DNA from: Hoeflea sp. YIM 152468
GTDB lineage: Bacteria; Pseudomonadota; Alphaproteobacteria; Rhizobiales; Rhizobiaceae
NCBI RefSeq assembly: GCF_029210485.1
Contig: NZ_JARGET010000016.1
Coordinates: 84,779-148,778, forward strand
Reading direction: 5' to 3'
DNA length: 64,000 nucleotides
The position numbers were made by a program, and so were the translations under genes. Of this stretch, positions 1 through 8,212 are shown piece by piece. The notes under the pieces were generated by a model. The model saw only the letters and a program-made list of their open reading frames with translations. It was not told the origin of the DNA and did not search any database. Within the stretch, counting starts at the first letter, position 1. Each line of letters begins with the position of its first letter.

Positions 1-1297
1 GAAACAGGATCAGCATGGCAAGAGCGAGAATCTGCATGCCGATGAAGGGCACCAGCGCACGGAAGATGGTGGCAAGCGAGATGTCGGGCGGGGCGACGCT
101 CTTGAGGTAGAAGGCGGCCGGGCCGAAGGGCGGCGACAGGAACGAGACCTGCATGTTCATGCAGAACAAGACGCCGAACCAGACCGGATCATAGCCGAGA
201 CTTGTGATGATCGGCACGAAGATCGGCATGGTCAGCAGTGCGATGCCGACCCAATCGAGAAACATGCCGAGGATGAACAGAATCAGCATCATGAACAACA
301 GGATGATGGTCGGGTTGTCGGACATGCCGGTGATCAGATCGGAGACGAACTTGATGCCCCCCATCAGATTGAAGACGCCGACCAGCGCGCTGGCGCCGAT
401 GCCGATCCAGACGATCATGCCGACGGTGCGGAGGGTCTGAAGGGCGGCGCCCTTGAGCAGCGACAGCGTGAATTCGCCGCGGACGATGGTCGAGAGCATG
501 ACGCCCGCAACGCCGACAGCGGAGGCTTCGGTGACGCTGGCAATGCCGGCATAGATCGACCCCAGGACGCCGGTGACCACCATAAGCGGCAGGATCAGAC
601 CCTTGAGCAGCCTGATTTTTTCAGCCATGGCGACCGGCGGGCCTTCCTGTACCGGAGCGATGGCCGGATTGAGATGGGCGCGGATCAGAACATAGACGAC
701 ATAAAAAGAGGCCAGCATCAGGCCCGGCAGGAAGGCGGCGGTGAACAGGTCGCCGACCGAGACATTGGCGGTGAGGCCATAGATGATCAGCACGATCGAG
801 GGTGGCACCATGGTGCCGAGCGCGCCGCCGGCGCAGACCACGCCGATGGCCAGATGCTTGTCATAGCCCAGCCGCAGCATCTGCGGCAGGGCGACAAGAC
901 CCAACAGCACGATCTCGCCGCCGATGATGCCGCTCATTGCCGCCAGGATGACGGCAACGGCGATGGTCTGGACGGCGACGCCGCCGCGCAGACGCCCGGC
1001 CAGCAGCTTCATCGCGTCAAACAGGTCTCGGGCAATGCCGGAACGGTCGAGAATTGCCGCCATCAGCACAAACATCGGCACCGAGACGAAAACGAAGGAC
1101 GAGACGAACGAATAGACCCGGCTGGTGATCAGCGGCACCACCATCGGCCCGAACCAGCCGAGCGCGAAGATGAGCGCCACAAGCAAGGTGACATAGGCGA
1201 GCGGAATGCCCGAGACCAGCAGCGCCAGCAGCATGGCGAACATGACAAAGGTGCCGCCCTCGATGCCGAGCGACTGCAGCGAACCGAAGATTTCCAT
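1..1297 (-). CDS. dctM: TRAP transporter large permease DctM, C-terminus cut by window edge
   Basis: The reading frame stays open from the ATG at 1297 to the left edge, about 432 codons, close to the 425-440 residues usual for DctM, so only a few C-terminal residues are missing. The product is the large membrane subunit of a tripartite ATP-independent periplasmic (TRAP) transporter, an ion-driven carrier of about twelve membrane helices. The last codons visible read as a hydrophobic helix typical of the DctM C-terminus. Its ATG overlaps the TGA of dctQ by one base (TGATG), so the two membrane subunits are translationally coupled. It is the last visible gene of a gntK-dctP-dctQ-dctM operon. 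Confidence 0.93.
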   Translation of the reverse strand, partial: MEIFGSLQSLGIEGGTFVMFAMLLALLVSGIPLAYVTLLVALIFALGWFGPMVVPLITSRVYSFVSSFVFVSVPMFVLMAAILDRSGIARDLFDAMKLLAGRLRGGVAVQTIAVAVILAAMSGIIGGEIVLLGLVALPQMLRLGYDKHLAIGVVCAGGALGTMVPPSIVLIIYGLTANVSVGDLFTAAFLPGLMLASFYVVYVLIRAHLNPAIAPVQEGPPVAMAEKIRLLKGLILPLMVVTGVLGSIYAGIASVTEASAVGVAGVMLSTIVRGEFTLSLLKGAALQTLRTVGMIVWIGIGASALVGVFNLMGGIKFVSDLITGMSDNPTIILLFMMLILFILGMFLDWVGIALLTMPIFVPIITSLGYDPVWFGVLFCMNMQVSFLSPPFGPAAFYLKSVAPPDISLATIFRALVPFIGMQILALAMLILF

Positions 1298-1860
1298 CAG
1301 CGCTTACCCCGGGCATAGTTGACTGCGAGAATGACGAACTGGACGGCCATCACCGCCAGCACGACCAGCATGAACACCTTGAGCAGTCCCGGATAGACCG
1401 GGTCCCAGGCGCTGCCGGAGCGTTCAAGCCGGAACGAACCATCGGGCCGGAAGGCTGCACGCTGGACCATGATCCAGGCGGCCCAGGCAAACATGGCGCT
1501 GGCTGCTGCGCAAATCAGCGAGATGACGATATCGAAGACGCGGCGGACGCGCCGCGGCACGGCGTCATAGATCAGCACCACGCGGATGTGCTTGTCGTGG
1601 GCCGAGCAATAGAGTCCGCCATAGATAAAAGCGATGCCGCAGAGGAAGATGGTGGTCTCATGCGCCCAGATGGTGGGCGCGTTGAAGACGTAGCGCAGCA
1701 CCACTTCGTTGATGAGAATGGCCACGGAAGCGACAATACCCGCAGCGAACACCAGCCCGGTGCGGTCGACGAGACGGCCGAGGGCGCCGGCTTCGGCAAT
1801 CGGGCCGCCGGTCGAGCCCTCGGCCTCCTCGAGAGCCGGTGCTGTCGGATCGTCGGTCAT
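1297..1860 (-). CDS. dctQ: TRAP transporter small permease DctQ
   Basis: This 187-residue protein has the four hydrophobic segments expected of the DctQ small permease, which pairs with DctM in the inner membrane. I chose the ATG at 1860 because a strong GGAGGAGG ribosome site lies just upstream. A TTG start 15 bases further upstream would lie inside that site. The gene ends with TGATG overlap to dctM and follows dctP after a 74-base gap that holds a stable hairpin. Family membership is clear from order, size and hydrophobicity; substrate cannot be read from this subunit. Confidence 0.92.
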   Translation of the reverse strand: MTDDPTAPALEEAEGSTGGPIAEAGALGRLVDRTGLVFAAGIVASVAILINEVVLRYVFNAPTIWAHETTIFLCGIAFIYGGLYCSAHDKHIRVVLIYDAVPRRVRRVFDIVISLICAAASAMFAWAAWIMVQRAAFRPDGSFRLERSGSAWDPVYPGLLKVFMLVVLAVMAVQFVILAVNYARGKR

Positions 1861-1879
1861 GTCATCCTCCTCCAAAGTT

Positions 1880-1901
1880 GCCGGGCGGCGAACCGCCCGG
1901 C
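1880..1901 (-). promoter_or_regulatory. Intercistronic hairpin between dctP and dctQ
   Basis: In the transcript a perfect 9-bp GC-only stem (GCCGGGCGG with its complement) closes a UUCG loop. It lies between the dctP stop and the dctQ ribosome site and has no T-run, so it is more likely an mRNA 3'-end stabiliser or partial attenuator than a terminator. That would allow more receptor than permease to be made, which is common for periplasmic-receptor operons. The second TRAP system of this window has an equivalent hairpin. Confidence 0.6.
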
Positions 1902-1934
1902 AGGGGTTGATCTGTCAAGTGCCGGACGAGCGGT

Positions 1935-2957
1935 CTACTGCATCAGGCCGGCGTCCTTGAGATAGGTGGTCAGCACTTCGTACACCTTCTTGGCGTTGTC
2001 GGAGCGCTCGGCGACCTTGGCCCATTCACCCATGGCGATGGTGCGGAACTTGGCACGCTCCTCGGCCGACCAGTCATGCACAGTGACCTTGCCGCCAGCC
2101 TTGTCTTCCTCGACGGCTGCGAGATCCTGTGCGGCAAGGGCTGCCACCTGGCTCTGGGCAAACTCAGCGACGCTTTGCTCAAGGATGGTTTTGGTGGCGT
2201 CGTCGAGCGCATCCCACTTGGCCTTGTTCATCGAGATCTCGACCAGCGGCATGGAGTGGAAACCGGGATAGACCGGGTGCATCGCCACATCGTGCATGCC
2301 TTGTGCCTTGTTGGTCGAATAGACCGTGTAGTCGGCGGCATCGATGACACCCTTGTCGAGCGAGGTGAAGACTTCCGACCCGGGCAGATTGACCGGGGCT
2401 GCGCCGGCTGCGGCAAACACCTGCTGGACCAGGCCTTCGGGCGCACGCAGCTTGAGGCCCTTGAGGTCAGCGACACCATCGAGCGGCACTTTCGAGACAA
2501 AGGCTTCAAGGCCCGGCGTGGTGGCGCCGATGAAGTGCAGGCCGTAGGGCTCAACCAGTTCGTTCATCAGCTCCTTGCCGCCGCCCTTGGCCATGAAGTC
2601 AAACATTTCCTGCGGTGCCGACCAGGCGCCGACCGGGTTGGCGACCAGGCCGAAAGCCGGATCCTTGCCGGAGAAATAGGACGTGTCGGTGATGTGCCCG
2701 TCAAGAATGCCGCCGGCAATGGCGTCCTGGGTCTCGTTGTGGGCGACGATGGATTCCACCGGCAACAGTTCGATGGCCAGCTTGCCGCCGGTCTTTTCCT
2801 TGATGCTGTCGGCCCAGCCCTGCTGCAGCACGAAATTGGGGTTGCCGGCCGGATCGGAGGACTGGAATTTCAGCGTCATTTCCTGCGCCAGCGCAGAGGC
2901 GCCAAGCGCGGCGCCGATGACCGAAGCCAGGGCGAGTGTGGTCAGGGATTTCAACAT
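1935..2957 (-). CDS. dctP: TRAP transporter substrate-binding protein DctP
   Basis: This 340-residue periplasmic receptor starts at the ATG at 2957, placed by a GGGAGG ribosome site about seven bases upstream. Residues 1-23 form a Sec signal peptide ending in ALA before QE. The mature protein has the DctP fold signature, including an internal stretch with the conserved Leu-Arg-Ala-Pro core (LKLRAPEGL) that normally carries the arginine binding a substrate carboxylate. It delivers substrate to DctQM. Being 25 bases behind gluconokinase and divergent from a LacI regulator suggests gluconate or a related sugar acid; that is inference from context. Confidence 0.93.
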   Translation of the reverse strand: MLKSLTTLALASVIGAALGASALAQEMTLKFQSSDPAGNPNFVLQQGWADSIKEKTGGKLAIELLPVESIVAHNETQDAIAGGILDGHITDTSYFSGKDPAFGLVANPVGAWSAPQEMFDFMAKGGGKELMNELVEPYGLHFIGATTPGLEAFVSKVPLDGVADLKGLKLRAPEGLVQQVFAAAGAAPVNLPGSEVFTSLDKGVIDAADYTVYSTNKAQGMHDVAMHPVYPGFHSMPLVEISMNKAKWDALDDATKTILEQSVAEFAQSQVAALAAQDLAAVEEDKAGGKVTVHDWSAEERAKFRTIAMGEWAKVAERSDNAKKVYEVLTTYLKDAGLMQ

Positions 2958-2982
2958 AGCAAATACCTCCCGGGTATGCGTT

Positions 2983-3558
2983 TCAGTTTTGCCGGGTCTC
3001 GAGCCTATCGGGAACCGGACCGGTTTCGAGAGATACGGCAGCCGCATCCCCCATCTTGCGAAGCACCGCTTCGGAAAGCAAATCAAGTGAGGCCGTGACA
3101 TCAACGACGATGCCGCTTTCGTCGTGGCCAAGCGGTTCGAGCGTCGCCAGCTGGCTGTCAAGCAGGCCCACGCCGACGAAATGATCGCGGCGGGATTTCA
3201 GCCGGCCGGCGATCAGGTCGCGGGCGCCGCTCAGATGAATGAAGCAAGCTGACGGCAAATGGCCGCGCAGACGGTCGCGGTAGATCCGGCGCAGCGCCGA
3301 ACAGGCGATGACCACACCGCCCGAAGCTTGCGCCGCGGCTGCCGCTGCCACTCCGACGCGGTCGAGCCAGGGCAGCCGTTCGGCGTCGCTCAGCGCCTCG
3401 CCGCGCGACATGGCGGCGCGGGCCTCTTCGGAATGGTGATCATCGGCATCGACCAGGGCCAGACCCAGACGTGCGGCCAAGGTGCGGGCCAGCGCAGATT
3501 TTCCAGCGCCGCAGACCCCCATCGCAATCAAGACCCTGGCCTTGCTCTGACCGTCCAT
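2983..3558 (-). CDS. gntK: Gluconokinase, P-loop family
   Basis: The 191-residue product phosphorylates D-gluconate to 6-phosphogluconate for the Entner-Doudoroff or pentose phosphate route. A Walker A loop (GVCGAGKS) is at residues 14-21, followed by the VDADDHH segment of GntK and a CSALRR motif near residue 85. I preferred the ATG at 3558 over the one at 3564, because AGGAGG then sits six bases upstream instead of touching the start. It leads the operon with dctPQM, so uptake and first phosphorylation would be expressed together. A LacI-type dyad lies 30-43 bases upstream of the start. Confidence 0.92.
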   Translation of the reverse strand: MDGQSKARVLIAMGVCGAGKSALARTLAARLGLALVDADDHHSEEARAAMSRGEALSDAERLPWLDRVGVAAAAAAQASGGVVIACSALRRIYRDRLRGHLPSACFIHLSGARDLIAGRLKSRRDHFVGVGLLDSQLATLEPLGHDESGIVVDVTASLDLLSEAVLRKMGDAAAVSLETGPVPDRLETRQN

Positions 3559-3587
3559 CAGCATCCTCCTCCTTGTCTCCGCTCTAC

Positions 3588-3601
3588 TGGTAGCGCTAAC
3601 A
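3588..3601. promoter_or_regulatory. Candidate LacI-family operator upstream of gntK
   Basis: The 14-base sequence TGGTAGCGCTAACA is a dyad centred on GCGC with one mismatch between its halves, the classic form of a LacI-family operator. It lies in the gntK/lacI divergent intergenic region. A related site occurs inside the regulator gene at 3718-3731, its centre exactly 130 bp away. Confidence 0.65.
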
Positions 3602-3661
3602 TTTGTCAACCTAAGCAAACGTGCTAAACTTTTCCCACTGCAACAAAAATTAGACAGACCC

Positions 3662-4681
3662 TTGAAAAACAAACGAAATATCTCGATTACCATTGCCGAT
3701 GTTGCGCGTGAAGCCGGTGTTAGCGCTATGACTGTGTCGCGCGCCTTGCGTGAACCGGAGCGGGTCTCGGTCAAGTCGTTGAGCCGTATCCGGGCGGTGA
3801 TCGCGCGGCTTGGCTATTTGCCGGATCCGGCGGCGCAGGCGCTGGCGGCGGGGCGGACCAATGTGATCGGGGTGATTGTGCCATCGGTCACCAACAACGT
3901 GTTTGCCGATGTCATGCGCGGCGTCTACGCGGCGGCGGAGGACAGCCGCTGGCAGGTGCAGCTGGGCAATTCGCGCTACTCGCCGCTGGAGGAAGAGCGG
4001 TTGGTGAAAACCTTCCTGAGCCAGCGTCCGGCCGGGCTGATCATATCGGGCATCGACCAGTCGGACGAAACCCGGGCGCTGCTCAGGACCTCGCCCTGCC
4101 GCATTGTGCAGATCATGGAGATATCGGACCAGCCGCTCGACATGATGATTGGCTTCTCCCATCTCGAAGCCGCGCGCGCGGCAACCCGGCATCTGCTCGC
4201 GATGGGCTACACCCGGCCGGGATTTCTGGGCGCTAGGCTTGATCCGCGCACGCAACGGCGGCTTGCCGGGTTTCGCGACGTAGCCGCGGCTGCGGGGCTG
4301 CTTGAGGACCGCCGCATCGTCACCACCCCGCAAGCCTCTACCGTGACGCTGGGGGGCCTGCTGATGGCGGATCTTTTGTCGCGGGCGCCGGAGACCGACG
4401 CGATCCTGTGCAACAATGACGACCTGGCGCTGGGCGCACTGTTTGAGTGCCAGCGCCGTGGCATCGCCGTGCCGGGCAAGATCGGCATTTGCGGCTTCAA
4501 CGATCTGGAGATGATGGCCGCAGCGCATCCGGCAATCTCGAGCGTGCGCACCCATCGCTACGAGATGGGCGAGCGCGCCATGCGGATGCTGGCTGCGGCG
4601 CTCGACGCAAGCGAGCCGGCAGAGCCGGTGGTCGATCTCGGCTTCGAGGTGGTGGAGCGGCAGAGCACGCTCAGACCCTAG
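3662..4681 (+). CDS. LacI-family transcriptional regulator, probable gluconate/sugar-acid repressor
   Basis: The 339-residue protein has a LacI helix-turn-helix at residues 9-30 (ITIADVAREAG followed by SAMTVSRAL) and a periplasmic-binding-like effector domain from about residue 60. The start is taken as TTG at 3662 because no ATG or GTG precedes the DNA-binding domain; the ribosome site there is weak, which may keep repressor levels low. It is divergent from gntK-dctPQM and has LacI-type dyads before and inside its coding region. By GntR-type LacI family precedent it probably represses the operon and releases when gluconate or its phosphate appears. Confidence 0.88.
   Translation: MKNKRNISITIADVAREAGVSAMTVSRALREPERVSVKSLSRIRAVIARLGYLPDPAAQALAAGRTNVIGVIVPSVTNNVFADVMRGVYAAAEDSRWQVQLGNSRYSPLEEERLVKTFLSQRPAGLIISGIDQSDETRALLRTSPCRIVQIMEISDQPLDMMIGFSHLEAARAATRHLLAMGYTRPGFLGARLDPRTQRRLAGFRDVAAAAGLLEDRRIVTTPQASTVTLGGLLMADLLSRAPETDAILCNNDDLALGALFECQRRGIAVPGKIGICGFNDLEMMAAAHPAISSVRTHRYEMGERAMRMLAAALDASEPAEPVVDLGFEVVERQSTLRP
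3718..3731. promoter_or_regulatory. Second LacI-type dyad, inside the regulator coding region
   Basis: TGTTAGCGCTATGA shares the TAGCGCTA core with the site at 3588-3601 but has two mismatches between halves. It sits in codons for Val-Ser-Ala-Met of the helix-turn-helix. Site centres are 130 bp apart, about 12.4 helical turns. It may be an auxiliary operator for looping, or coincidence with coding constraint. Confidence 0.4.
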
Positions 4682-4740
4682 GGGCGGGCTGGAACGTGAC
4701 ACGGACAGACGCAATTCCAGGCGTGGACTCGCGGAAGGCA

Positions 4741-4760
4741 GCGGGAGAGAGCACTCCCGC
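4741..4760 (+). terminator. Weak hairpin after the lacI gene
   Basis: A perfect 7-bp stem, GCGGGAG paired with CTCCCGC around a 6-base loop, lies 60 bases after the regulator stop. It lacks a T-run, so intrinsic termination is doubtful; it may mark the transcript end. Confidence 0.35.
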
Positions 4761-4791
4761 CGCAGCTTGACGACCATGTAAAAACCCAATA

Positions 4792-4824
4792 TCCCATATT
4801 CAAGATTTTCTCTTGTATTCGGGA
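4792..4824. promoter_or_regulatory. Inverted repeat before the XRE-cupin gene, candidate operator
   Basis: Arms TCCCATATTCAAGA (4792-4805) and TCTTGTATTCGGGA (4811-4824) match at 11 of 14 positions as an inverted repeat with a 5-base spacer. It ends seven bases before the GTG start, so a bound protein would block the promoter or ribosome site. Autoregulation by the adjacent XRE protein is the simplest reading. Confidence 0.55.
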
Positions 4825-4831
4825 TTAAGCT

Positions 4832-5380
4832 GTGTCTTCACTCAATGACAGGTTGGCGGAGCGGCTCAGGCAGGTGCGGATGGCGCACGGCTGGTCGCTG
4901 CAGGAGCTCGCAGACAGGGCTGCGGTCAGCCGCTCGACGCTGTCGCGGATCGAAAACGGCGACGTCAGCCCCACTGCCGAAACCCTGGGCAGCCTGTCGA
5001 CGGCCTACCAGATGACCATCTCGCAAGTGCTGGCGCCGATCGAGGCGGGGTTCGCAGCCATTGTCCGGCGCGCCGACCAGAGCCAGTGGAGCGATGCCGA
5101 GAATGGGTTTGCCCGCACCATCATATCGCCGCCAAGTGGCGGCCTGACTGCCGAGGTGGTGCGCTGTACGCTCTCGCCCTACCAGATAATCTCCTACGCA
5201 GCGCCCTCGGTGCCGGGGCATGAGCACCATCTGGTGATGCTGTCGGGGTCGCTGAGCGTGACGCTCGGCGACGAGCCGCATCAACTCGAGAGCGGTGACT
5301 GCCTGCGCTACCAGCTGTTCGGTCCTTCCCGGTTCCAGACCGGTGTCGACCCGGCAAGCTACATGATCTTTCTCGTGTGA
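4832..5380 (+). CDS. XRE-family regulator with C-terminal cupin domain
   Basis: The 182-residue protein joins an XRE helix-turn-helix (about residues 8-62, with LADRAAVSRSTLSRIENG) to a small cupin domain (about residues 105-180, with GHEHH and an acidic ESGD turn). This is the common one-component sensor class in which the cupin binds a small ligand. GTG is the start; no in-frame ATG precedes the DNA-binding domain. The stop lies seven bases before the GNAT gene, so the two form an operon. The GNAT enzyme's substrate may be linked to the regulated metabolite, but neither is known. Confidence 0.88.
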   Translation: MSSLNDRLAERLRQVRMAHGWSLQELADRAAVSRSTLSRIENGDVSPTAETLGSLSTAYQMTISQVLAPIEAGFAAIVRRADQSQWSDAENGFARTIISPPSGGLTAEVVRCTLSPYQIISYAAPSVPGHEHHLVMLSGSLSVTLGDEPHQLESGDCLRYQLFGPSRFQTGVDPASYMIFLV

Positions 5381-5387
5381 GGTGGGT

Positions 5388-5915
5388 ATGACCAGTATCA
5401 GCATTCAGAGCCTGGCGGCCGATGAGCTGGACGCGCATGCCGACAGACTGGCCGGGATCATGGCGCAGACCGTGGAAGACGGGGCAGCGATCGGGTTCAT
5501 GCAGCCGTTCTCCGCAGCCGACGCTCTGGCATTCCTGGCCGGACAGGTTTTTCCGGAGGTCCGCGCCGGCCGCCGCAAGCTGCTGATCGCCCATCTGGAT
5601 GGCCAGACGGTGGGGTCGGTGCAACTGATCCTGGCGTTGCCGCCGAACCAGCCGCACCGCTGCGAGGTGGCCAAGATGATGGTCAGCCCGCAGGCCCGGC
5701 GCAAGGGCGTTGGCCGGGCGCTGATGCGTGCTGTCGTCGACGAGGCACGCGCGGCGGGCAAGACGCTGGTGACACTCGACACCCGAACCGGCGACAAGGC
5801 CGAGCCGCTTTACCGGGCGGCGGGCTTCGAGACTGCCGGCGTGATCCCCGGCTTTGCCCGCGACCCCGACGGCAGGGCGCTGCATGCGACCACCTATATG
5901 TACAAGACGGTGTGA
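5388..5915 (+). CDS. GNAT-family N-acetyltransferase
   Basis: This 175-residue protein carries the acetyl-CoA-binding GNAT core: a hydrophobic strand ending in VAKMMV, then the loop QARRKGVGRALM (motif A, Q/R-x-x-G-x-G/A) and a C-terminal LYRAAGF motif B. I chose the ATG at 5388 because GAGGTGG lies just upstream; a GTG six bases earlier is possible. It follows the XRE-cupin gene after seven bases and is probably co-transcribed. Substrate cannot be predicted. A 7-bp hairpin at 5926-5943 lies between this gene and the convergent TRAP permease. Confidence 0.87.
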   Translation: MTSISIQSLAADELDAHADRLAGIMAQTVEDGAAIGFMQPFSAADALAFLAGQVFPEVRAGRRKLLIAHLDGQTVGSVQLILALPPNQPHRCEVAKMMVSPQARRKGVGRALMRAVVDEARAAGKTLVTLDTRTGDKAEPLYRAAGFETAGVIPGFARDPDGRALHATTYMYKTV

Positions 5916-6029
5916 ACAGCGTGCTGGCATAATAGTTTATGCCCGCACCAGAATCACCGGCTGGATGACGACTGCAGCCCGGCTCTGAAGAGAAGGGCAT
6001 GGGGGTGGCCGCTGTTGCCCGGTGCGCGC

Positions 6030-8111
6030 CTAGCCGGGCGCTGCCCGGCGTTTCTGCAGCAACTGCCTTGCTGCAATCGGCGCCACCAGCAGCAGCCCAA
6101 CCACCGTTGCGATCAAATCGGGCGAAACCAGCAGGATGGCGGCCAGTACCAGGGCGATGCGTTCATACCAGCGAAGCGGCGCAAAGAGCCAATTGGATAC
6201 CGCGGCAGCCAGGGCCCAGATGCCAAGCACCGTGCCGCTGAATGCAAGGCTGAATGCCGTCCAGGTGAAGTTATCGGTGACCAGCAGCAGCGCCGGCTGA
6301 AAGGCAAAGACAAAGGGCACCAGCGCCTTGCCCATGCTGAGCCGGAAGGCGGTGTTGCCGGCCTTGAACGCATTGGCATTGGCAATGCCCGCGCCCGCAT
6401 AGGCCGCCATGGCGACCGGCGGCGTCACGTCGGCCAGAACCCCGTAATAGAAGACGAAGAAATGGGCGACCAGCGGCTGGACCCCGAGCAGGCCGAGAAT
6501 CGGCGCCGCAACCGCAACCATGATGATGTAGTTCGCGGTTGTGGGAATGCCGCAGCCCATCAGAATACAGACAATGGCCGTCAGGATCAGGGTGAAGAGC
6601 AATGTCAGCGTCGGCACACTCATCAGCTCGAAGGGCAGGAAAACCAGAAGATCGTGGATCGAACCGGCCCAGTCCTGCGCAACGCTTGTGACCATATAGG
6701 CGATCTTGAAGCCCACGCCGGTCAGCGTGACCACGCCGATGACGACGCCGACCAGGGCAGCGGCTGCGGTGACCGACAGCGACTGCTTGGCTCCGAGGAT
6801 GAACCCCTGCCAGACGCCATGAATTGTGCCGCGCAGGCCGCCGACGATGCCGCTTTCGCCAACCTGCTGAATGACAAGCACGCCGATACAGGCGGTGATC
6901 GACCAGAAGGCAGCAGAAAAGGGCGTGCGGCCGGACAACAGGATGGCAACCAGAACGACAAGCGGCACCACTGTCAGCCAGCCTTGCTTCAACACCTTCC
7001 AGGCATTGGGAAGTTCGGCAACAGACAGGCCGCGCAGGCCGAGCCGGCGGGCTTCCAGATGCACCTGGACCAGAACGCCGAAAAAGTGCATGAAGGCGGG
7101 AACGAGGGCTGCCGTGAGAATGGTGGTCAGCGACAGACCGAGATATTCGATCATCAGGAAGGCGACGGCCCCCATGACCGGCGGGGTGATCTGTCCCCCG
7201 GTCGAGGCGGCGGCTTCCACGGCGGCGGCAAAGTGGCGGGGATAGCCGATGCGGATCATGGCCGGGATGGTGAGCGCGCCTGTGGTCACCGTATTGGCGA
7301 TCGACGAGCCTGAAATCGAACCCAGCAGCGCCGATGACAGGACCGAGACCTTGGCCGGTCCGCCCGCATAACGGCCCGCGACTGCGGAGGCCACGTCAAT
7401 GAACAGCTGGCCCAGCCCGATCCGCGTCGCCATCACCCCGAACAGCACGAAATGGAACACATAGGTGGCAATCACGCCGAGCGCGGTGCCGTAAATGCCC
7501 TGAGAGGTCAGATAGAGATGGTTGACAATGTTCGACCAGCTGGCGCCCGGATGAACGAAGATGCCGGGCATCGACTTTCCGAAATAGGCATAGGCGATGA
7601 ACAACAGGGCGATCACCGGCAGGGGCCAGCCCATCGAGCGGCGCACGGCTTCCAGAAGCACAACGATCAGAATCGTACCCATCACCACGTCGATGGGCAG
7701 CGGATTTCCGACGCGGAAGGCAAGTTCGCTGTAGATCCAGGGCACATAGAGTGCGGCGATGAACCCGGCAATGCCGAGCACCCAGTCGGTGAGCGGCAGC
7801 CCGAAGGGCGCCAGCGCACCTGGCTTCATCTCTTTCTTGCCGAAAGCGGAAAAGCTCAGGAATACCACAAGCAGCGTCGCACCGAGATGCAGGCCCCGGT
7901 GCACGGTTGCCTGCGGGATGCCAAAGCCCGCGGTGTAAAAATGGTAGCATGACAACAAAAACAGGATCGTTGCCGTGGCGATGGTCAAGGACCAGGCCAG
8001 AACCCGGAAGCGAAGCTCCGGGTCGTAGGTTTCCTCGATCATCTGCAGTTCATCGGCAGTCAGATGACGGACGTTCTCGGCTGATTCCGGCTTGTGTTTA
8101 TCCACGCCCAT
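6030..8111 (-). CDS. TRAP transporter permease, 4TM/12TM fusion (TAXI type)
   Basis: At about 693 residues this is a fused DctQM permease, the membrane partner of TAXI receptors. The N-terminal 130 residues contain the DctQ-like helices and the rest the DctM-like helices. Conserved TRAP motifs are visible, including a GSISGSSIANTV stretch and TGGQITPPVMGA in the substrate and ion path. I preferred the ATG at 8111; a GTG four codons upstream is possible but has poorer ribosome-site spacing. The TAXI receptor gene lies about 100 bases upstream, separated by a stem-loop. TAXI systems are known for dicarboxylates and amino acids; substrate here is unknown. Confidence 0.93.
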   Translation of the reverse strand: MGVDKHKPESAENVRHLTADELQMIEETYDPELRFRVLAWSLTIATATILFLLSCYHFYTAGFGIPQATVHRGLHLGATLLVVFLSFSAFGKKEMKPGALAPFGLPLTDWVLGIAGFIAALYVPWIYSELAFRVGNPLPIDVVMGTILIVVLLEAVRRSMGWPLPVIALLFIAYAYFGKSMPGIFVHPGASWSNIVNHLYLTSQGIYGTALGVIATYVFHFVLFGVMATRIGLGQLFIDVASAVAGRYAGGPAKVSVLSSALLGSISGSSIANTVTTGALTIPAMIRIGYPRHFAAAVEAAASTGGQITPPVMGAVAFLMIEYLGLSLTTILTAALVPAFMHFFGVLVQVHLEARRLGLRGLSVAELPNAWKVLKQGWLTVVPLVVLVAILLSGRTPFSAAFWSITACIGVLVIQQVGESGIVGGLRGTIHGVWQGFILGAKQSLSVTAAAALVGVVIGVVTLTGVGFKIAYMVTSVAQDWAGSIHDLLVFLPFELMSVPTLTLLFTLILTAIVCILMGCGIPTTANYIIMVAVAAPILGLLGVQPLVAHFFVFYYGVLADVTPPVAMAAYAGAGIANANAFKAGNTAFRLSMGKALVPFVFAFQPALLLVTDNFTWTAFSLAFSGTVLGIWALAAAVSNWLFAPLRWYERIALVLAAILLVSPDLIATVVGLLLVAPIAARQLLQKRRAAPG

Positions 8112-8146
8112 GGTCCCCAGCACCTTATGTGAGCTTTAGAAATTGA

Positions 8147-8171
8147 GGGCCGCGCAATTGCTGCGCGGCCC
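8147..8171 (-). promoter_or_regulatory. Intercistronic hairpin between TAXI receptor and fused permease
   Basis: A perfect 10-bp stem, GGGCCGCGCA with its complement around a 5-base loop, follows the receptor stop by about 40 bases. No T-run follows it in the gene direction. It is positioned like the hairpin of the DctPQM operon and could protect the receptor mRNA or reduce read-through into the permease. Confidence 0.6.
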
Positions 8172-8212
8172 CTTGGAAATCGCTGTTGCCTCACAAGCAA
8201 CCGGTTTTTGTC

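Noticed and set aside
1017..1316. A 99-codon minus-strand frame
   Set aside because: Out-of-frame shadow of dctM.
6015..7313. A 432-codon open frame on the plus strand
   Set aside because: Antisense to the TRAP fusion permease and hydrophilic throughout, as expected for the complement of membrane codons.
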